From contig JASHUR010000206.1 of the NCBI GenBank assembly GCA_030039895.1, positions 1 through 5,874 on the forward strand: a DNA stretch of 5,874 nucleotides. The letters are read 5' to 3'. Below, piece after piece: positions 4,325 to 5,874 of this stretch. The first letter of the stretch is position 1. Each line of letters opens with the position of its first letter. Source of the DNA: Acidobacteriaceae bacterium. Its GTDB lineage: Bacteria; Acidobacteriota; Terriglobia; Terriglobales; Acidobacteriaceae. The notes below the pieces were generated by a model. The model saw only the letters and a program-made list of their open reading frames with translations. It ran no database searches and had not been told where the DNA came from. The translations under genes and the position numbers were made by a program.

Positions 4325-5874
4325 ATGTCTACCGCAACTGCTTCTCCTCAAGCCGCAGCTTCTTCCTCGTCCAACGCTGATTTGCCAAAGCTGACGCACT
4401 GGATTCATGGGGCGCATGTCGCGGGCGCGTCGGGCCGGTTCGGCGATGTGTATCATCCTGCGTCGGGAAGAGTGCAGACGCTGGTGCCGCTGGCCAACGA
4501 GGCCGAGGTTGACCGGACGGTGGCGGCAGCAGCAGCGGCGTTTCCGGAGTGGTCGGTCCTGCCTCCGCTGCGCAGGGCGCGGGTGATGTTCCGCTTCCGC
4601 GAGATTTTTGAGAGCCGCATGGATGAGGTGGCGGCGGTGATCAATCGCGAGCACGGCAAGGTGTTCTCTGACGCGCAGGGCGAGGCGACGCGCGGGCTGG
4701 AGGTGGTGGAGTTTGCGACGGGAATTCCGCAACTGATGAAGGGCGAGTATACGGAGCAGGTGGGCGCGGGTATCGACAGCTGGTCGATGCGGCAGCCACT
4801 GGGTGTGGTAGCGGGGATTACTCCGTTTAATTTTCCGGCGATGGTGCCGATGTGGATGTTTCCGATTGCGCTGGCGTGCGGCAACACGTTTGTGCTCAAG
4901 CCGAGCGAGCGCGACCCGAGTTCGGCGATGCTTCTGGCAGAGATGTTGAAGGAAGCGGGGCTGCCGGACGGCGTGTTCAATGTGGTGCACGGAGACAAGG
5001 CCGCGGTGGATGCGATACTGGCGCATCCGGTGATCCAGGCAGTGAGCTTTGTAGGATCGACGGCGATTGCGGAATACGTGTATCGCGAGGGCACCAAGCA
5101 CGGGAAGCGCGTGCAGGCGCTGGGCGGCGCGAAGAACCATTTGATCGTGATGCCGGATGCGGATCTGGACCAGGCGGCGGATGCTCTGGTGGGCTCAGCG
5201 TATGGGTCAGCGGGCGAGCGGTGTATGGCGATCAGCGTGGGCGTAGCGGTAGGCAGCCAGACGGCGGACACGCTGATTGGAAAGCTGAAGAGCCGCATTG
5301 CGAAGCTGCAGGTGGGCGACGGCGCAAAAGACGGAGTGGACATGGGGCCGCTGGTGACCCGGCAGCATCTGGAGCGAGTGACGAACTATGTGGAGCTGGG
5401 CGGAAAAGAGGGCGCGGAGCTGGTGGTGGATGGTCGCGACAGCGCGCTGCCCAAGGGCGATGGGTTCTTCCTGGGCGCGTGCCTTTTCGATCATGTGAAA
5501 CCGGAAATGCGGATTTACAAGGAAGAGATCTTTGGGCCGGTGCTGGGGATTGTGCGCGTGAACAGCTTTGAGAATGCACTGCGAATCATCAACGAGCATG
5601 AGTACGGCAACGGAACGTCGATCTTTACACGCGATGGCGACACGGCGCGCGAGTTTGCGCGGAGGGTGCAGGCGGGAATGGTCGGGGTCAATGTGCCGAT
5701 CCCGGTGCCGATGGCGTTCCACAGCTTTGGCGGGTGGAAACGCTCGCTGTTCGGCGACCATGCGGTGTATGGGCCGGAGGGCGTGCACTTCTATACGCGG
5801 CTGAAGACGATTACGGCGCGCTGGCCGGCGGGGATTCGCGCGGGCGTGGATACGACGATGCCGACGCTTGGGTA
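4325..5874 (+). CDS. mmsA: CoA-acylating methylmalonate/malonate-semialdehyde dehydrogenase, 3' end at window edge
   Basis: This NAD-dependent enzyme converts methylmalonate or malonate semialdehyde plus CoA to propionyl- or acetyl-CoA and CO2 (EC 1.2.1.27), in valine, inositol and beta-alanine/pyrimidine catabolism. The frame runs 516 codons to the window end. An Ala/Ser-rich extension (about residues 1-20) precedes the aldehyde dehydrogenase domain. Visible motifs are the NAD-binding region TPFNFPAMVPMW with VLKPSE, FVGST, QALGGAKNH, and catalytic Cys300 in GSAGERCMA. As is typical of CoA-acylating members, QALGG replaces the ELGG glutamate of hydrolytic aldehyde dehydrogenases. Arg123 (TRGLEVVEFA) and Arg299 beside the cysteine match the carboxylate-binding arginines described for Bacillus IolA. 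The start is forced: an in-frame TAA lies at 4295-4297 with no other start codon between, and AGGAGG precedes ATG 4325. The final bases TA after TTMPTLG probably begin the stop codon. It is separated from the ureide genes by 78 nt and probably has its own promoter. Confidence 0.95.
   Translation, partial: MSTATASPQAAASSSSNADLPKLTHWIHGAHVAGASGRFGDVYHPASGRVQTLVPLANEAEVDRTVAAAAAAFPEWSVLPPLRRARVMFRFREIFESRMDEVAAVINREHGKVFSDAQGEATRGLEVVEFATGIPQLMKGEYTEQVGAGIDSWSMRQPLGVVAGITPFNFPAMVPMWMFPIALACGNTFVLKPSERDPSSAMLLAEMLKEAGLPDGVFNVVHGDKAAVDAILAHPVIQAVSFVGSTAIAEYVYREGTKHGKRVQALGGAKNHLIVMPDADLDQAADALVGSAYGSAGERCMAISVGVAVGSQTADTLIGKLKSRIAKLQVGDGAKDGVDMGPLVTRQHLERVTNYVELGGKEGAELVVDGRDSALPKGDGFFLGACLFDHVKPEMRIYKEEIFGPVLGIVRVNSFENALRIINEHEYGNGTSIFTRDGDTAREFARRVQAGMVGVNVPIPVPMAFHSFGGWKRSLFGDHAVYGPEGVHFYTRLKTITARWPAGIRAGVDTTMPTLG

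Noticed and set aside
4325..4390. Possible microcompartment targeting peptide on the CoA-acylating dehydrogenase
   Set aside because: The tail is Ala/Ser-rich and lacks the amphipathic hydrophobic pattern of encapsulation peptides; no shell protein gene is in the window.
4523..4540. GCN run encoding six alanines in MmsA
   Set aside because: It lies in an Ala-rich helix of aldehyde dehydrogenases (before AFPEW); mixed GCG/GCA codons and short length give no sign of a variable repeat.
4453..5343. Antisense open frame of 296 codons opposite mmsA, plus another at 4289-5140
   Set aside because: Ser/Ala/Pro- and Arg/His-rich translations that mutually overlap and oppose a well-conserved aldehyde dehydrogenase. 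No ribosome site or family motif was seen.
4852..5571. 239-codon + strand frame inside mmsA
   Set aside because: Gly/Arg-rich out-of-frame translation of the dehydrogenase gene; the motifs (TPFNFP, GERCMA) are in the other frame.

Overview
The window holds most of a purine-ureide degradation operon, all on the + strand, from a GC-rich bacterium (about 60% GC by eye, with a strong preference for G-ending codons such as GCG, CTG and GTG). The gene set and codon habit would suit an Acidobacteriota soil bacterium, but this is a guess, because nothing in the window is a taxonomic marker.

Layout. Positions 1-170 are the 3' end of 5-hydroxyisourate hydrolase (uraH). Next come factor-independent urate oxidase (pucL, 175-1023), an M20-family allantoate amidohydrolase (allC, 1020-2276), the bicupin (S)-ureidoglycine aminohydrolase (allE, 2269-3003) and a second M20 enzyme, a plant-type ureidoglycolate amidohydrolase (uah, 3014-4246). 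These five genes are packed with junctions of +4, -4, -8 and +10 nt, so they are almost certainly one translationally coupled transcript. A 78-nt gap follows, holding a probable sigma70-type promoter with an extended -10 element and a consensus ribosome binding site. Just upstream, a bulged hairpin spans the uah stop codon. After the gap comes a CoA-acylating methylmalonate/malonate-semialdehyde dehydrogenase (mmsA, from 4325), open to the window edge and probably lacking only the last base of its stop codon.

Pathway. Urate is oxidised to 5-hydroxyisourate (PucL) and hydrolysed to OHCU (UraH). Decarboxylation to allantoin and hydrolysis to allantoate need UraD and allantoinase, which are not in the window. 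Allantoate then goes to ureidoglycine (AllC), ureidoglycolate (AllE) and glyoxylate (Uah). Nitrogen from these three steps leaves as ammonia, with no urea formed. This is the three-enzyme route best known from plants, here in one bacterial operon with the last three genes in reaction order. MmsA is not part of this route. It may serve a neighbouring pathway, such as malonate semialdehyde from pyrimidine or beta-alanine breakdown, or an undescribed use of a glyoxylate-derived semialdehyde.

I see no mobile element, CRISPR array, RNA gene or obviously unknown gene family. The points of interest are the complete plant-like ureide module, the diverged M20 pair, the mmsA linkage and the compact gene junctions.
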